Origin: PALSA-911 sp963743035
Lineage (GTDB): Bacteria > Pseudomonadota > Alphaproteobacteria > Acetobacterales > Acetobacteraceae
Direction: 5' to 3'
DNA length: 64,000 nt
NCBI GenBank assembly: GCA_963743035.1
Contig: CAVUOB010000005.1
Span: 186,001 to 250,000, forward strand
Shown in pieces: positions 62,852 to 64,000 of this stretch. The first letter of the stretch is position 1, and each line of letters begins with the position of its first letter. Below the pieces are notes generated by a model. It did no database searches and was not told where the DNA came from. It saw nothing but the letters and a program-made list of their open reading frames with translations. Both the position numbers and the translations under genes were made by a program.

Positions 62852-63801
62852 TGGCCGCGAGCCGCATCCCGCATCTGATCGAAGCCCTGCCGCCGCTTCG
62901 CGGCCGGGTGCAGGCCGATTTTCCGCTGGCGCCGCTGACCTGGTTCCGCGTCGGCGGCCAGGCGGAGGCGCTGGTGCGCCCGGCGGATGCCGCGGACCTG
63001 GCCGATCTGCTTCGCGCCTTGCCGCATACCGTGCCGGTGCGCGTGATCGGCGCCTGCTCCAACCTGATCATCCGCGACGGCGGCCTGCCCGGCGTCACCA
63101 TCCGCCTCGCCCGCGGCTTTTCCGCCGTCAAGGTCGACGCTGGCGGCCTGGTCGCCGGCGCGGCGGCGCTGGATGCGACGGTGGCCGAGCACGCCGCCGC
63201 GGCGGGGCTGACCGGGCTCGAATTCCTTTCCGGCGTGCCCGGCACGATCGGCGGCGCTGTGGCGATGAATGCCGGCGCCTATGGCGGCGACATGTCCCAA
63301 TGCGTGGACTGGGTCGAGCTGGTCACCCGTTCCGGCGAGCTGCGGCGGCTGTCGGTGCACGAGCTGGCGTTCAGCTACCGGCATGCGCGCCTGCCCGCGG
63401 ACAGCGTGGTCACCCGGGTCCGGCTGATGGCGCGTCCCGGCAGCCCGGCGGCGATCGCGGCGCGCATGGCGGAGATCCGCGCCAACCGGGAAGCCAGCCA
63501 GCCGGTCCGCGCCCGCACCGGCGGCTCGACCTTCCGCAACCCCGATCTGGCCGCTGCCGGCGGGATGAAGGCCTGGGAGCTGATCGACAGCTCCGGCTGC
63601 CGCGGCCTGACCCGCGGCGGCGCGCAGGTCTCGGAGAAGCACTGCAATTTCCTGATCAACGCGGACAACGCGACCGCCGCCGACCTCGAAGGCCTCGGCG
63701 AGGAGGTTCGCCGCCGCGTCCATGCCGCCTCCGGCATCAGGTTGGAATGGGAGATCCACCGCATCGGCGTGCCGGGCTCCCGGCCGGAGGCGGTGGTATG
63801 A
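62848..63801 (+). CDS. murB: UDP-N-acetylenolpyruvoylglucosamine reductase
   Basis: FAD/NADPH enzyme that makes UDP-MurNAc. 317 residues from the ATG at 62848, which overlaps the murC stop; a second ATG follows directly. LTWFRVGGQAEALVRPAD, VIGACSNLIIRDGG, GLEFLSGVPGTIGGAVAMNA, FSYRHARLP and RTGGSTFRNP (with the catalytic-type Ser) are standard for type I MurB, and SEKHCNFLIN follows. Overlaps ddl by four bases. Confidence 0.97.
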   Translation: MMAASRIPHLIEALPPLRGRVQADFPLAPLTWFRVGGQAEALVRPADAADLADLLRALPHTVPVRVIGACSNLIIRDGGLPGVTIRLARGFSAVKVDAGGLVAGAAALDATVAEHAAAAGLTGLEFLSGVPGTIGGAVAMNAGAYGGDMSQCVDWVELVTRSGELRRLSVHELAFSYRHARLPADSVVTRVRLMARPGSPAAIAARMAEIRANREASQPVRARTGGSTFRNPDLAAAGGMKAWELIDSSGCRGLTRGGAQVSEKHCNFLINADNATAADLEGLGEEVRRRVHAASGIRLEWEIHRIGVPGSRPEAVV

Positions 63802-64000
63802 GCCGCATTGGCCGGAAACCGAATGGCGCCAGGCCGACCGTGGCGGTGCTGTATGGCGGCATTTCCGCCGAGCGCGAGGTCAGCCTGTCCTCCGGCCGGC
63901 AGGTCGTCGCCGCCTTGCGCGATGCCGGCTACGAGGTGCGCCCGATCGAGGTCACCGACGACCTTCCCGCCCTGGTGGCGGCGCTGACGCCGCGCCCGGA
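63798..64000 (+). CDS. ddl: D-alanine:D-alanine ligase, cut by the right edge
   Basis: Only the first 67 codons are in the window. After a short basic lead (MSRIGRKPNGARP) the sequence TVAVLYGGISAEREVSLSSG and VVAALRDAGYEVRPIEV matches the N-terminal domain of Ddl (GGxSxExxVSxxSG). It starts inside the murB stop (ATGA) and holds the usual place after murB; ftsQ, ftsA and ftsZ are expected beyond the edge. Confidence 0.95.
   Translation, partial: MSRIGRKPNGARPTVAVLYGGISAEREVSLSSGRQVVAALRDAGYEVRPIEVTDDLPALVAALTPRP

Overview
The window comes from a high-GC alphaproteobacterium. The gene order (greA/carB/carA, yqeY-dnaG-rpoD, djlA-ampD-rnpB-dcw) and the HTH-fused CarA point to Rhodospirillales, most likely an Acetobacteraceae-type organism; that placement is an inference. 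No plasmid, phage, transposase or CRISPR signal was seen. Nearly all genes share the same codon style and are tightly packed.

Layout. 1-6.4 kb: an acyl-CoA synthetase (cut by the left edge) diverges from a leucine-catabolic operon (ivd, mccB, mccA). 6.7-12.7 kb: a leftward block of accessory metabolism (SDR, peptide-type ABC binding protein, LLM flavin monooxygenase, alpha/beta hydrolase, CDF metal exporter). 12.9-21 kb: UppP, a CoA-transferase, a GDSL hydrolase, a flavin-dependent monooxygenase, two alpha/beta hydrolases, and a TetR regulator divergent from an SDR. 21-33.5 kb: TauD-like dioxygenase, threonine deaminase, greA, carB, a small gene and HTH-carA read leftward, with yqeY-dnaG-rpoD read rightward. 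33.5-38.4 kb: a GNAT protein, then an SDR / two-subunit ThDP decarboxylase / CoA-transferase / enoyl-CoA hydratase operon. 38.5-45.5 kb: a large AsmA protein and a fused HyuA-HyuB oxoprolinase-type gene full of frameshifts. 45.7-48.7 kb: VOC protein, DjlA-like protein, AmpD and RNase P RNA. 48.96 kb to the right edge: the division/cell-wall (dcw) cluster mraZ-rsmH-ftsL-ftsI-murE-murF-mraY-murD-ftsW-murG-murC-murB-ddl, mostly joined by 4-base stop/start overlaps.

Points that stand out. (1) The carbamoyl-phosphate synthase small subunit carries an N-terminal Cro/YdaS-like helix-turn-helix, and GGGAA/TTCCC inverted repeats lie just ahead of its start: a possible self-regulating enzyme. (2) A family of large (about 90-260 bp) nested palindromes sits between genes; their central 20-21 bp stems differ in sequence between copies but stay perfectly paired within each copy. 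One copy interrupts the dcw operon between murG and murC. A second, smaller CTCCCCC/GGGGGAG hairpin family has four copies. (3) Single-base frameshifts, nearly all insertions, hit mccB, dnaG, ampD, a small car gene and, about eleven times, the oxoprolinase gene. Since dnaG is essential, many of these are probably sequence errors, so protein products there should be read across the shift.
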